From: Molanna angustata
Taxonomy: Eukaryota; Arthropoda; Insecta; Trichoptera; Molannidae
Assembly (NCBI GenBank): GCA_963576475.1
Contig: OY754982.1
Coordinates: forward strand, 19,835,217 to 19,899,216
DNA: 64,000 bases
Direction: 5' to 3'
Numbering within the stretch: position 1 is the stretch's first letter; each line of letters begins with the position of its first letter. The notes below the pieces were generated by a model, which made no database searches, was not told the DNA's origin, and was given only the letters and a program-made list of their open reading frames with translations. Shown one piece after another: positions 1 to 12,344 of the stretch. The position numbers were made by a program, and so were the translations under genes.

Positions 1-417
1 GTAAGTTAATAATTGATGTACAAGTTAATTTATATTTTATTTAATTATTATTTCAAAAATTGAAAGCTTCAATTTCAAAAATAAATTAATAAAAATAATC
101 CATAACAGATTTGCTTTTTATGTATTAGTTTTTTTTTTCATAAGAGAAAACAGGAGATTTAAAAACACAAGAAATAAATAAACCCCCATAATCAAATATA
201 CAAATATTATTAACATAATTACATAAATTAACAAAAGTATTTTAGGATTTATTGTTATTTTATAAAAACCGTAAGTTTATATCCTTTATGTATAGACCAT
301 TTTAATTTGCGTATATTAAATATACATATTTGTTCTTACCGCGCAACGCAGTGCCTAGCCTAATGCAGCAAAATTCTTTAGAGAATACTTTACCTACATA
401 TACGTTTGGATGGATCG
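1..417. other. AT-rich non-coding flank
   Basis: No coding region, RNA gene or recognisable repeat is visible. The short open frames here have no codon structure or known motif and read through a dispersed repeat that begins near 418. Confidence 0.5.
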
Positions 418-660
418 GTAAAAATTCCTTATTTTCAAGCGAAAATAATTTCAGTATTACAATATATAGAACTTTCAAAATTGAATTGATAGGGATCTCA
501 TTTAAAAGGCATAATTGGTGAACGTTGCGCAAGCGCATAAAGTGATCACGTAAACCAGCCGATGACAGGTCGTAAGCCCTGTAGGTGCCTTGATTTCCCG
601 GTTCTCCTACAATAAATATTCCAACTTCGTCTCTATTGAGATAATTAAAAATCTGTTAAA
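418..660 (+). repeat. Dispersed repeat E, copy 1 (243 bp)
   Basis: This block is repeated almost letter for letter at 959-1201; I saw only about two substitutions. Its end ('attccaacttcgtctct' followed by 'ttgagata') also appears at about 11,546-11,573, and the adjoining 'gactcccgacaggg' near 672 is the inverted form of the 'ccctatcgggagtc' motif tandemly repeated at 11.4 kb. It is therefore part of a dispersed family. No open frame or terminal structure allows classification. Confidence 0.75.
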
Positions 661-958
661 AAATATCTTTGACTCCCGACAGGGAAAAAAATCCAATGTT
701 TGCGCATATGCAATAATAAAAATATTCGATTACTTACACATTGGTACAAGTAGGTAAATAAGACAAAAATGACCTTATAAGTCTGGCGCAATTCAGGGGT
801 GACTTCTATGCGAAAAATGCATTGTCACCTCAGATATAAGAATTGTAGCTTTCATTATTTACAAAAAACCAATTCTCTCAATAGATGGCGTTCCAACAAA
901 ATAAATAAAATAAAAATAATAAGATTGTTGTTCATAATTTCACCCATAGATGGCTGTA

Positions 959-1201
959 GTAAAAATTCCTTATTTTCAAGCGAAAAGAATTTCAGTATTA
1001 CAATATATAGAACTTTCAAAATTGAATTGATAGGGATCTCATTTAAAAGGCATAATTGGTGAAAGTTGCGCAAGCGCATAAAGTGATCACGTAAACCAGC
1101 CGATGACAGGTCGTAAGCCCTGTAGGTGCCTTGATTTCCCGGTTCTCCTACAATAAATATTCCAACTTCGTCTCTATTGAGATAATTAAAAATCTGTTAA
1201 A
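959..1201 (+). repeat. Dispersed repeat E, copy 2 (243 bp)
   Basis: Near-identical direct repeat of 418-660, separated from it by about 298 bp. The pair resembles either a recent local duplication or the terminal repeats of a very small non-coding retroelement. The ends lack the usual TG...CA and no primer site is evident, so duplication is preferred. The sequence just after it (1202-1255) resembles the 3' end of the SINE2 family at 37.9 kb. Confidence 0.75.
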
Positions 1202-1499
1202 GAATGTATGAGGATGTATTTGTATTTTACTTTTCACGAGGAAATATTCATACTATGGATTATTTGATTTTACAAAAAAAAAACTGAGAACATTGTGTGA
1301 AAACGTATCGAGCCAATGTTTAGATTTATAAAATACCTATCATTTAAAAACAACATTCATGTTTCTAAGCCTTATAAGTTTTGAGTTATGGATAAACCTG
1401 AGAAAATAGGTATTATTAAAAAAAATATTACGAAAAAAGTACACAAGATGAAAGAAAGTATATCGGGCCAATGTATAGACAAATAATAAGAGAGATACA

Positions 1500-2030
1500 A
1501 AAGAGAAAGGCAATCGTGGTTTCACTGGATTCATGAATCCAGGCCCACGAGCATAGGCGACCAGAGTACCAGCCAGAACAGGCGAGCCACATGGGCTCGC
1601 AACCATGTATGCGGGATTAAGGGGCCCCTTTATGACTCAAGTCACGCTCACCACTCACCCACCAATCTCTGACTGATACTCCACTCCCCTGCGCAACCAA
1701 ATCCAATAGGATGCGGATAATACTGCTTTTACCACCCTATCCAAAAGTTCTTTTATTTTACCTCTTGGGAGACCCGGGTCATTAAAGTAGGAATATAAAA
1801 ATTTTGCGGGCAGGCCTCTCGTCCCCACCTCTACAGCATATATTATACCTGTGCTAAAGTCATTTTGAACTGTTCTATCTACCAGTTCCTTGTACTTGTT
1901 TAGTTTGTATTGGTGGTCTTTTGGAATATTTGTATCCCATGGAACAGTCAGCTCCACATAAATAACTCTTTTCAATGAAAGAGAGCAAACTAAAAAGAGA
2001 GTAAACGTAACTTATAAGAGTACGGCTTAA
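1500..2030 (-). pseudogene. Non-LTR retrotransposon C-terminal fragment
   Basis: On the minus strand, 1975-1655 encodes about 106 residues with the pattern VELTVPWD, then VEVGTRGLPAK, then a W-rich end (ASYWIWLRRG). Reading continues a little upstream of 1975 without an ATG, so this is an internal piece. The LTVPW...VEVG pattern is one I associate with C-terminal endonuclease-like regions of invertebrate retroelements, but I cannot name the clade. Downstream minus-strand sequence (1620-1500, relatively GC-rich) looks like the rest of the element's 3' end. No 5' part (endonuclease or reverse transcriptase) is present nearby. Confidence 0.5.
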
Positions 2031-2400
2031 TAAGCATCCTAAAAGTACTTTGGAACCTATCCCGTCACCATAAAAATCTGTTAAAGGTTTAAATTTACTA
2101 AGATATTTTACTCTTGAAATATCTATGTCTGTAAAATAATCGAAGAGTAAAAGTGATATTGCATGGTTTTAACAATGTTTGAATTGATTTTATGGCTGGT
2201 TAACTATTGATGTAATTAAACTAACCGATGAAAGTTAATATATTTAGGTATCTTTTGTTTATACAGCATCACGTTTACTCTCGTTTTAAATGCATTGGAC
2301 ACTCCTTCCCAAAGTTATAGCTTGTGCGCACCGCTTCAAACATGGACAATTGTTATAGACCAAGAGCCAGAGTTTCGTCATAATATAAAGCTGTTTTTTT
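2031..2400. other. Non-coding stretch
   Basis: AT-rich sequence with no supported feature. It may hold diverged sequence upstream of the LINE scrap that begins near 2400. Confidence 0.4.
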
Positions 2401-2965
2401 CCTGAGTAAGGTCTCAGTATTGACATATGGAGCAGAAAAAACTTACTATAACGAAAGTTAGAGTGGCACTCTAAGGCTGGATTTTCATATAATTGTTCAA
2501 AATTGTGTCGTTTGACGGCATTAGGTTTCAATGAAACAACCGAAAGCTTTGAACAATTTTATGAAATCAAAGTATTTTAACTATACTATTACTGATACTT
2601 TTGTTATTTTTTTTGTACTGATAAGGCCTGAGTGGCATCTCAGACTCTCAGATAGAGTGAGAAATTCAGAAATACGTAGAAGATCAGGAGTTACTGATGT
2701 CGTTGAAAGAGTTGCAAACCTGAAGTGGTCATGGGCAGGACAAAGAAGTGAAAAAAAAAGTGAAAGTGAAGGAACAAAGATGGATCAAGAAGATCTTGGA
2801 ATGGAGACCACGTGAGGACAAAAGAAGTACAGGCAGACCACCTACGCGATGGTCCGACGAGGGTTGCTGGTGACTGGATGCAGAAGGCCCAGGATAGAGA
2901 AACCTGGAAAGATATGAGGGAGGCCTATGTCCAGCAGTGGACAGAGACGGCTGGATAAATTAAAA
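2400..2965 (+). pseudogene. RTE-like LINE fragment (family A), frameshifted
   Basis: At about 2416 the sequence reads VLTYGAE, the tail of an RTE-type reverse transcriptase. From 2640 it continues with the characteristic C-terminus: RRRSGVTDVVERVANLKW, SWAG, then a GRPPTRWSD motif near 2840, and after a frameshift WMQKAQDRETW and a YVQQW end near 2930. The same family gives the longer fragment at 48,850-49,700. Between about 2470 and 2630 lies unrelated sequence bordered by 'gagtggca' on both sides, consistent with a small secondary insertion. Frameshifts show the copy is dead. Confidence 0.75.
2469..2638. repeat. Small hairpin insertion inside LINE fragment
   Basis: The segment is flanked by 'gagtggca' at 2461-2468 and 2631-2638 (an 8-bp candidate target duplication). 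It contains an inverted repeat of about 20 bp: 'cataTaattgttcaaa' near 2487 pairs with 'tttgaacaattttatg' near 2547. Size and structure suggest a MITE-like insertion. The flanking match could also be chance similarity within the degraded LINE. Confidence 0.4.
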
Positions 2966-3151
2966 ATTAGTAAGGATACCACAGCAGGTAACAACGATTG
3001 GACAATATGATCCTGGTGACTTTCGGAGATAACAACCTTTAAGGCGAGGAAAATTGCCATATTAACACGTCAAGAAGTGTGATTTTTTATAGATTTACTG
3101 CGGAAGACTATTAAATATAACGTCATCCGATAGACACCTTAAAGCCGGTTT

Positions 3152-4194
3152 CAGACCAAAAGCTAAGCTAAGTTAATTTAGCTTAGCTCGCATAGCTAAG
3201 GTCATTTTTTATACAGGCTCACATAGTTTGCGGTCTGCACACTTGTATAAAAAACGACATCAGCTATGCGAGCTCAGCAGGCCAAGTCAGTAAAAAAGTC
3301 GAGATCCGACAACGTATCGCCGCTCTTCTCGCCATGTTTACGCCCGTGACGACAATTCGTAGTCACTAAGCGCTGTCGAGTTCGTAAATGCAATTATTAG
3401 TATTTGTCGCCGTTAGGCTGGCTTGCGGTACATTTTTTAATTATCATTTATGGCAATACACAATATTTTCCCCATGATTTGAATAAATGTCAAATTTGTT
3501 TACATAAATTTGTTAAATAAATATAATATGGTCATATTTTAAAGCACGAAAGCAAGTTATAATACGATTAAATTAACTTCTTTTGTGTTTATTGAATGTT
3601 TTGAGAGTAATTTTAAAAATTATTTTTTATTATATTTCGATCAATTTATCAAGTGTGATGACAGCAGCGTGTTATATTTTTACTAAAAACTACGCCGAAT
3701 TTTCTTTTGTTAAGTGTTAAAATACATAAGTGATAAAATAGCTTACAGAAATAATTTCTCAAAATCAAAAATTATTTCAAATCTATACCCACGGAAAACA
3801 TTTACGGACGCATATTTCCAATAAATATGTAACCATATAAAACTTTTGTTACGCGGTAATTAACAATAAAAGAATTACGCGGAATATTTAAGGAGTTTGA
3901 AGAATCTCTTAAACGGCGTTGTTTAACCCGTTTATATAATTATTCTCAAAATAAATATGAAATTCGGCATTGTTTGCGTAAAAAATGACATTCAATTCAA
4001 CATGGCGGCGTTAGATCTTGTCACTCGACTCGATGTCGACCCAATCAAATAAGTGGGCGAGAACGATTCGACGCGTTATCTGCTTAGTGACTACCAAAAC
4101 TGTCAAAATATCGATTATCTCGACATTTATCGGTCGAGATCTACTTACAGACTTAGCCTGCAGGTAAACTAACTAAGCTTTAGCTTTTGGTCTG
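3152..4194. mobile_element. Foldback / terminal-inverted-repeat element with nested hairpins
   Basis: The left end reads 'cagaccaaaagctaagc' and the right end is its inverse ('agctttagcttttggtctg', ending at 4194). The outer arms pair over about 28 bp with one gap, and further inward pieces also pair ('gtagtcactaagc' near 3359 with 'gcttagtgactac' near 4082). Inside the left arm are two additional hairpins: 'agctaagctaa' with 'ttagcttagct' (3161-3188), and a 30-bp pair around 3184-3214 and 3243-3275. No transposase frame is seen and I could not define a target duplication, so the superfamily is open. Confidence 0.6.
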
Positions 4195-4689
4195 CAACTT
4201 GCTTTATTAAAGTTTTATAAATTCTCGTTTGTGTAACACATGTTGCGTTTCACAGGCGTGGTGTAATTACTGTATCATACCTACTGTCATAAACGTACTG
4301 CACTATGAATGATTGAACTTCAAAGTTATCTGTCTGAGGGTTTCCATCTGCCAAAGTGTCTTTAAATAGAAAATTTCTATTAATCGTTCGCACTAAATAT
4401 AAAAAGAATTCACGCTTCATGCAATTTAAAATAGCAATTTTCCACGCTTTGAAGACTGTTGTCTCCGAAAATCATCAGTACTCAGGGTTCATATTATCCA
4501 ATCGTTACTCCCTACTATTGTATAATTACAAAGAAAAAACAGTTTTTATTCTATAACGTAAGTCTGTTAAGTCTGGCAGTCGCTTCTTCTTGTTCTATTA
4601 CGTCAACGTTGTGTGGACTATTTCATAGACGGGTGATTATCACGATATCATTTGCGTAGCATATCAAAGATGGATAATCATTAACTACA

Positions 4690-5330
4690 TTAGGTCCGAT
4701 TCTATAACTTTTTATGAACGTTCCGGCTAAAATAGGTGCGTTCCTATTCCACTTAGTCCAAGTTGATATTCTATAACACTGAAATAGGAACGTTCCTACT
4801 AAGGAACGTTCTTACTCCAAGTAAGTCACGAATTAATTCAATTCCCTGATCTATAACCACATATGTATTAGTCGAATCAACTGTCAAAACGTTGTTCGTT
4901 TTACTTCACACCTAATTGGAAGCGTACTAATTATTTTCACATATTTAGTTATATTGAAAATATTAGTTGTGTACGGAAAAAAATACGAATCGATATTTTA
5001 CACGTGTTGCGTTTTGTTGAAAATAAAAACCAAAGAATATTAGTGCAGATCAATTAAAATAAGCCGACATCACGACGACATGAAAAAAATAAACATCATG
5101 GTCGAACAGTGCGCATTACGCATGCGTAGTCTGCGCCCATAGACCATTTGAGTTAAAATTATTATCTACAGTGCACTAATTTTGTAGATTTTAGTTTTAG
5201 GAATAACGTCTGTTTCAGAATACGAAATTAAGTTCAAATGACCTTATTCCTAAAATTTTAGAACGTTTCGCACCCATATCCTAATCGCACCATACTTTGA
5301 AAAATACTGTGATTCTGTACATAAATTCAT
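4690..5330. repeat. Candidate diverged inverted-repeat element
   Basis: The tract repeats 'aacgttcc'-type words (4719, 4790, 4803) and ends near 5260 with the inverse words 'ttattccta' and 'agaacgtttcgcacc'. The ends read as loosely inverted versions of each other ('ggtccgattctataac' left; 'tgcgaaacgttct' on the other strand right). This could be a degraded MITE. The match is loose and unconfirmed. Confidence 0.3.
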
Positions 5331-7265
5331 TTCTCAACGAATAATTAAAATCCTAATCATAACATGATTCAATATGTTTACATAATATACCTATGTATAT
5401 CTCACATCATTTCTCATAGCTTCATATATCTACCTAGGTATTTGTTTTGTCGGACGCTCATCGTTCATTCTTTCAATGCGGCCAAACAAAACCTAAGAGC
5501 AAATCGAGGTTTCGTTTTACCAATGTTATAAAATTATTAAGAGAAACATGTTGTATTTTTGGAACAAGAACATGCATATTCATTCCTTTTAGGGGGATAA
5601 TACTTGTGCTAGGTGAATGAAGATGTTCAAGATAGGATTCAAAACCAAGTTAACTCAGAGCACTAAGTGCTTTGTCTGCTTTGAAAGGCTTTCTTGGTTA
5701 AATTAACAAAGCACAACTTTTGTTAGTAATTGTTTCCTTTGATTGTCAAACAAATTGTTTGCAAATACACCAAAAGACTTCCCATTAAACAAATTGTACT
5801 TAGATAAGCACAAAATTACACTTGCAATATCACAGCACTTAATGACTAGGATGATCATCGTACATTTCAAGATCCTATACAAACACGAACAATATCAACA
5901 GTCGGGGAAAAGTGATGGCAGAACCATTAGGGTCAAACTAAATACCTAATTTCAAAGTAAAAAATCTTGTAACACGGCACAATGTCATAGCGCTAATGAC
6001 CCCTCGGATAGTCTAGAATAGTTAGAGCGAATAATCATAGGTCATGGACATGTGTCTAAAAGAATTCCGAAACTATTGAAAGTGGAACGAGAGATGCCCA
6101 ACACTCTTCTTGGGAAATTGGCGGATAATTTATTAAAGAAGATAACTTCTTTGATTGTACTATAGAAATTCGCACACGATAATTAAATACCATTGTTTTT
6201 TTGTCTTGGTATTTAGCTGAACAAAACCTGACGATGCCAATTTGAAAGGCAGAGGAAGACAATACAAGCTGTACCTATACAAAAATCTCATTTCCAGTTA
6301 TTTTTGCGTAAATAATTATATCAGCCGTTATGGAAATGAAATTTTAATAATATGTTATTGTGTTTTTTAATTAAAATTTATGCTAGACGATAGGCCGAGT
6401 ATAATCGGCTTAAAAATAATTCACTGAATATAATTATATTAGTTGAACCATAGAATTATGAAAATATATTTAGTTTTTTAGTGTAGATAAAATATACGCT
6501 TTATTCGAAAGTTAACTATCCTTACAAAAGCAAATTCGCATATATTTAAAAATTATATTGTTTTAAAAGAGTACGTTTTAGTAAATGAGATTTAATCATG
6601 GGCATAAAAAATAAGACAATTCTCATTTCCGACGAAATTTAAAATAAAAAAATGTGAAAGAATTGTAAATCTACAGTTACTGCAAATATTAAATTGAAAC
6701 AAGCCAGAAAATGAAAATTACTTAATAGAATCAGGATTCAGAGTATCAATATTATAAGAGATCAGCATTGAACAAAATATTTCTTTACCTATTTATTTCA
6801 ATTGAGTAAAATTCTGACGGGCGTAGCTTAGGATTGGTTAAAATAAAGAATTCACATTATAAGAAAATTAAAAACTTTATCCTCGCATATTTTTAATTAA
6901 TGCATATTATCATAACGGCTAATTCATGCATATTTGGTATATTTCTTCATACCAGGTATTAGGTATGTGATTATAGTTCTGGGTGTCTGCAATATTCGAG
7001 TTGACAGCCCACCTAATGCTTTAATTAAATTCAATATCTCAGCGATTGTATCAATTGGAATTAATGTCCCTTTCGTATATAATTATATTGATATATTCCA
7101 AACAAACTTTTATCGGTGTATGCATTTACCTATTTGCATAAATTAATTACAATCCAAAATTTATGCATTTTCAATAAGTAGATGAATGCAAAATATTTAC
7201 AAGAATATAAAAGATTGCTCAATAATTTTAGCAGGATGTTACTATTCGGAGAAAACTATTTTTTG
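5331..7265. other. Non-coding AT-rich stretch
   Basis: No coding region, RNA gene or recognisable repeat is supported. Short open frames at 5743, 6056 and 6934 have compositions expected by chance. Confidence 0.5.
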
Positions 7266-8048
7266 CATAGCTTCCCGTGCGACTGACAGGCACTATGTCA
7301 AATATTAATTTAACATGTATATATTATCAAGTTGCTTCGAAATGATTATGACTTCGAAACTGTTGAAGACTTCAACTACCTGGGTTCCACAATCAACAAA
7401 TATAATGAGGACACAACAGAAATAAAAAACAGAATAACAACAGGTAAAGGAGCATTCTTCTCTCTTCTGCCGGTGTTCAAATCAAGAAGTGTACATAAGA
7501 AAACAAAAGTCACACTGTACAAGACAATTATTAGAACAGTTGTGATATATGGATGTGAAACATGGACACTTACAAACAGATCTGCTGAAATGCTGGATAT
7601 GTTTGAGAGACGAGTGCTTCGTAGAATCCTAGGACCTGTACCTGATGGTGACGCCTGGAAGATTAGATATAATAATAAGCTGTATGCCATCTACAAGACT
7701 CCCAGGCTCTCTGTGCATGCCAGATTGAGTTGGGCCGGACATGTACAGAGAATGCCACCACAGCGAATACCAAAGAAAGTCCTGTGTGGACATCCAGGTG
7801 GAAGAAGAAAGATTGGAAGACCGCGGCTGCGATGGGAGGATGAAGTTGGAAGGGATGCTTCCCAACTATTGCAAGTACCGGGCAGTTGGAGAGTTGCTTC
7901 AGATGATAGAAGAAGCTGGAGGCGAAGACTGACGGAGGTCAAGGCTCGATATGGGCTGTAGCGCCATTGAAGAAGAATAATATCAAGTTGCCTTATCCAT
8001 ACAATTAAGAACTGTGTATCCACCGAGTATCAAAACCGGGATCATTAG
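7266..8048 (-). mobile_element. SINE1 copy split by a LINE insertion
   Basis: The left piece (7266-7335) matches the 3' part of SINE1 in inverse orientation ('gactgacaggcactatgtc', then 'aaatattaatttaac'). The right piece (7981-8048) matches more of the same element ('aactgtgtatccacc', 'aaaccgggatc'), with an internal deletion relative to full copies. The two pieces are separated by the LINE at 7336-7980, and 'tatcaagttgc' occurs on both sides of it. This reconstructs one SINE that existed before the LINE arrived. Confidence 0.75.
7336..7980 (+). pseudogene. 5'-truncated RTE-like LINE inserted in a SINE
   Basis: The open frame 7332-7961 covers about 209 residues of the end of a non-LTR retrotransposon ORF: YLGSTINK, VVIYGCETWTLTNRS, FERRVLRRILGP, SWAGHVQRMP and GRPRLRWEDEV. 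This is the post-catalytic 'thumb' and tail of an RTE-type reverse transcriptase. The FADD catalytic box and everything upstream are missing, as expected from 5' truncation during target-primed reverse transcription. The 3' end is a GAAGAAGAA-type tail immediately followed by the target duplication 'tatcaagttgc' (7325-7335 and 7981-7991). The frame is intact to its stop, so the insertion is fairly young. Confidence 0.85.
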
Positions 8049-9394
8049 GTATAGCTTGGGAGTCAGACATTCGGAATAGACACGGAATATTCCGTCACCG
8101 CATTTTTAAGAATGATCTGAATAATTCAGAAAGGAAAATTTCTCATGGGTGCTGCTGAGATTGCTAATTTTTCTAGAGAAGGTATATTGTGCTTTTGGTT
8201 TTCATGGTATTATTCAATTAACATTCATAATTTGAAACATTTTATTGCCTATTGAAGAAAACCACCATATTCAGATTTCACATTGTTAACTGATAAATTT
8301 ATTACCCCGAATTGAACAGTTCAAATCCAACAGAAGAAAACTGAAGATAAAATTATACGCAATTTTTATTACTATTTATTTTGGTCGAGCAGATTTAATT
8401 AGTATTAGTAGAACCTTAAACTTTTTCTTGAATGTCTTTCGACTCAAAATACAAACTGCAAATGATTTAAATGATCATAATAAAATATATTACACGCACG
8501 ATCAAGCTTCAATTAAATAATTTACCCTACCCTATCATTAACATATCAAATAATTAGACTCTGTAGGGGTCTCTATTTACTACATAAAAATTCAAACAAA
8601 TTAAAAAAAATGTTTTTATCTAGCATACAAAACGAGGACTTTCAATAATTATTATATTTCAAGTCTCAATAATGTCCTACAGGACAAAATAGCTATCGAC
8701 AACGTTATATGTTTTATTTTTAATCAAATAAATCATTTTCATTTAATAATAATCAATCGACCAAATGATTGAACATTCAGAGAGGCGTCACTGGAGCCTT
8801 GTTTTATGCAAATTATTTATTACTTTAATTCAACTGCGGTGAAATTACTTTTAATCGCTTTTAACTGTCCGAAATATAATTAATGGATTCAGAATTCGTT
8901 GCATTTTTATTTTAATTATAATTGTTTTATTCCGTTCTCGATATCGAAACAACATTGAATGCGTGATTACTTATCTCGAGTTGTTATATTTGTTGCCGTT
9001 ATTGAAAAATATCATTTTGCATACACAACAATTATTAATTAGTTTAACCGTGAAAATTTGAATCTGCATTCAAATTATGAAAACACATTGTTTTGTGATA
9101 ATCTTTATTATCTTTTGTATAAGGCGTTAAGTCGTTATTTTTTTTATCCTAATAGTGATTTCTTCTAACCAACCAGAGTTAATGTTAACATTCACTGTAT
9201 ACTGTGTTGAAAATGTAATTATATGACATAAAAAATAAAAATGGTTTTTAAAATTTTACTTTTTCATACACCTATCACATAGGTAAGCATTTTAATGTAT
9301 AGTATTGTTTAAGTCATAAATTACCTATATCATAAAAATAACCTTTTTAGTTATCAAGTAAATGTATTTAAAATGAATATGTAGAGATAGAAAA
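8049..9394. other. Non-coding AT-rich stretch
   Basis: Nothing recognisable was found on either strand. Confidence 0.5.
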
Positions 9395-9445
9395 AAAATC
9401 TGTTCTCTCTGCCTACGCCATAAGGGACATGGCGTGATGGCATTT
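9395..9445 (+). repeat. LINE family B 3'-end scrap
   Basis: The words 'ctctctgcctacgcc' and 'agggacatggcgtgatgg' match the 3' ends of the LINE copies at 15,076-15,125 and 45,080-45,118. Only the last about 50 bp remain. Confidence 0.55.
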
Positions 9446-11397
9446 ATGTAGTAATATTATCTTTTATACAATTTTCTTATACAATAATACGTGTTATGAT
9501 TTCTCATAATTTTCACCATCAAACCTTTTGGGTAGGTCAGATGCAACCACCCCAGAAGCACAATGATGGTAGGTATATTAAATAGAAAAATATGTACGAT
9601 GACAGCAGTCGCCCACTAAAATCGGAATATGTGGTAAAAAATATCATCGCCGAAGTTCAAATTGAAGAGTTTGAGGATTTTCTTGTAGATCCCATCATCA
9701 GATCTTGTCTAAATAGGAATAAATTAATCTTAAGATACCCCCTTTCTAATGAAAAAAAGAATCTTTTAAATCGGACAACGAAGTAAAAAGTTATCGCTGA
9801 ACATACATAAAAAAAAATCAAGCCGAATTGATTAACTCCGCTTTTAGAAGTCGGTTAAAAAGCGAAGATAACAAAGGACAAAATAACTATATTTTTACAT
9901 AAGAACAGTGAGAAAACCGGAGGTATTATCAGATACATATACATATATATTTAAAAATTTATACTATGAAGCAAGAAATGATGATGATGATGGATTTTAA
10001 AATTCTTATTCCACTTGAAATAGATCCAGAATCTGTTTCCATTGGTTCATTCTTGAAATGCGGACGTTTACCTTCAGGGACTAAATTGAAATAATATAGG
10101 TATAAATAGACTTACTTTTTAGTACATTTATTTATAACATTGTTATTCATTCATTATAATAAATTAATCAATTCTGAGTTTAAGACAACACTTTTTTACA
10201 TGTTTTCATAATATAAATAATAATCAAGTATTTTTAATTTGGTAGGAATACACATTTAGGAGTTTTTATAGCTATAATATATTATTTTTCTATGCGGGAC
10301 GTATTTTTATTTATAATACAATACTATTCATTATCATTTTACATAATATACAATCAAAAACCATACAAACATTTACACAATAAAAATAACGTATTGCCCT
10401 TTATCATAGTGTAAGCACTCCTATCTAAAGCAGATATTATTGTTATTCAAAATGAAGTTAATACTATTGATTATACTTAGTAAATATTTAATTTTTTTAC
10501 CAGTGGATAATTATCAATATGTTATAGTATTAAATTTCTAAATAAACATCAATTTTATAACTTGAATCTAAGACTCAAACCATTACATGAGAAAATGATT
10601 GGTTGATAAAACACAGCATAGAAATCTACATGTTAAGTAGGTATATATTCACGCTCAAAAGCCTTCAAAGCTGCGTGTTAGTTCATACTTTCTTTCAAAG
10701 ATGTCGTCTTGCAGAAAATAATTCGCAACGTATCCTGAAAGTTTCTTTCTGAAACGAATGATTATTGTTTTCAATATAATATAGGTATTTTGAAATTAAA
10801 GTGAAAGTAGTTTTTTTTATTCTAAGAAACACAATTTCATTAAATATGCAATACAAACGAAAGGATGCTATATAGACATTAAAAAAAACAAGAATAAGTA
10901 GGTATATTAAAATTTGTGTATCTTATTTTTGTTTTTTTGATAAATCTAAAATGTAAAATTTAATTTTAATAGGAATTGAAGAGTGTAGAACGACAAATTT
11001 TTGGACTTCATAAAATATTTTTTCTTCGTAAAGATGACAGATGCGTATTTTTTTAAATAAAATATTTAAGCATTGAATGACTAGGTATCTTTTGATAATC
11101 TTAATCCTTTGTTTTCCTACATACACTACATGTATATGCATATTATAATGACTCTAATTCACATTTCTAATCCGTATTAAAAAGTTTAATTTAGTTACTT
11201 GTTAAAATGTAAATAAAACCTATGTCTCTTTCTCCTGTGATATAATATTATAATGATATGTACACTATTACCCCTGCTAGAACAAGTATAGGTACCTAGT
11301 TGAGCAATAGTTATCTATTTTTAATTACGTCAATGTAAATGGTGTGATAAAGAATAAATTAATCGAATATTTTTATAATTGTATACACCCATACATT
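9446..11397. other. Non-coding AT-rich stretch
   Basis: No supported gene. Short open frames at 9592 and 10,923 show no known motif. The only notable feature is extreme A+T content. Confidence 0.5.
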
Positions 11398-11580
11398 GAT
11401 TTTTTTCCCTATCGGGAGTTAATGAGTTAATGATGTTTAGGAGAATTGTGTTTTCCCTATCGGGAGTCAACGATGTTTAAAAAAAATGTTTTTTTCCCTA
11501 TCGGGAGTCAATGATGTTGAAAAAATGATTTTTTGGTTCTCCCTTAACATTCCAACTTCGTCTCTCTTGAGATACAAAAT
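11398..11580 (+). repeat. Three tandem 'ccctatcgggagtc' units plus repeat E end
   Basis: The core 'ttccctatcgggagt' occurs three times (about 11,407, 11,453 and 11,497), spaced about 45 bp and each followed by 'aatgatgtt'-like sequence. After these comes 'ttccaacttcgtctct' and 'ttgagata', shared with repeat E near 600 and 1150. Near 672 the core is present once in inverse orientation, so the family has a rearranged internal order. Confidence 0.6.
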
Positions 11581-12340
11581 AATAACAAATAAATAAATGA
11601 GATTTTTTAACGAGTTAAGTTTTTTAAACGCTTTATCGTTTAAAGAAATATTTTGTACATTTTTCATTATTCAAGCGAGTCTAATATTTTTTTGTTATAA
11701 TTTTGTATTCGTTTTTATCATCCTAAATAAGTCATTCATATATCCGTTTTTATTTTTGCAATCTGTGTGTGTATTTTTTTTGCATTTTTATTTTTTTTAT
11801 ACTGACGGCGTTGACTATGTAGAATTTTAATACACAAATTAAATATTATTAAATATTAAACAGGTCTGGACCAGTTGAAAAAGCCTTTACCAGGCGATAC
11901 GATCGTCTTGGATAGGAATAAAAATAATATTGTAGAAGAAAATAGTGTTTTTTTTAATATTTAATTTGAATAAATTTTTTTAAAATTTATATTAATTTAA
12001 AAATATGGGCAACGTACAAAAATGAAAATATAACAATATGAAAACCAAGAATAACATAGGTACATAAGTAATTGTAACTTAATCAGCCCACCTTTTATTT
12101 AATGTTACACGAACTTACTGCTGGTATCAAAACAATGAATTATTCCTGTCTAATGTGGCTCCTGAAAAGGCTGTTGGACATAATTTGATTATTTCAATAA
12201 TCTTAAACTAACTTCAAATGAGTTATCTTGATAATAAGCTAATAAATTAATATAATTTTTAAACAGTACCATGCAATACTTTTATTTAGCTGTGAGGCTC
12301 CGGTTTAGAATAGTGCTTCCACTCTTTTCTATTATTGTTT
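11581..12340. other. Non-coding stretch
   Basis: The open frame at 11,597-11,830 is dominated by Phe and Ile codons from T-rich DNA and is not credible as a gene. No other feature was seen. Confidence 0.45.
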
Positions 12341-12344
12341 TCGA

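Noticed and set aside
11597..11830. Membrane protein gene (Phe/Ile-rich frame)
   Set aside because: The frame is a by-product of T-rich DNA with no start context, splice sites or homologous motif.
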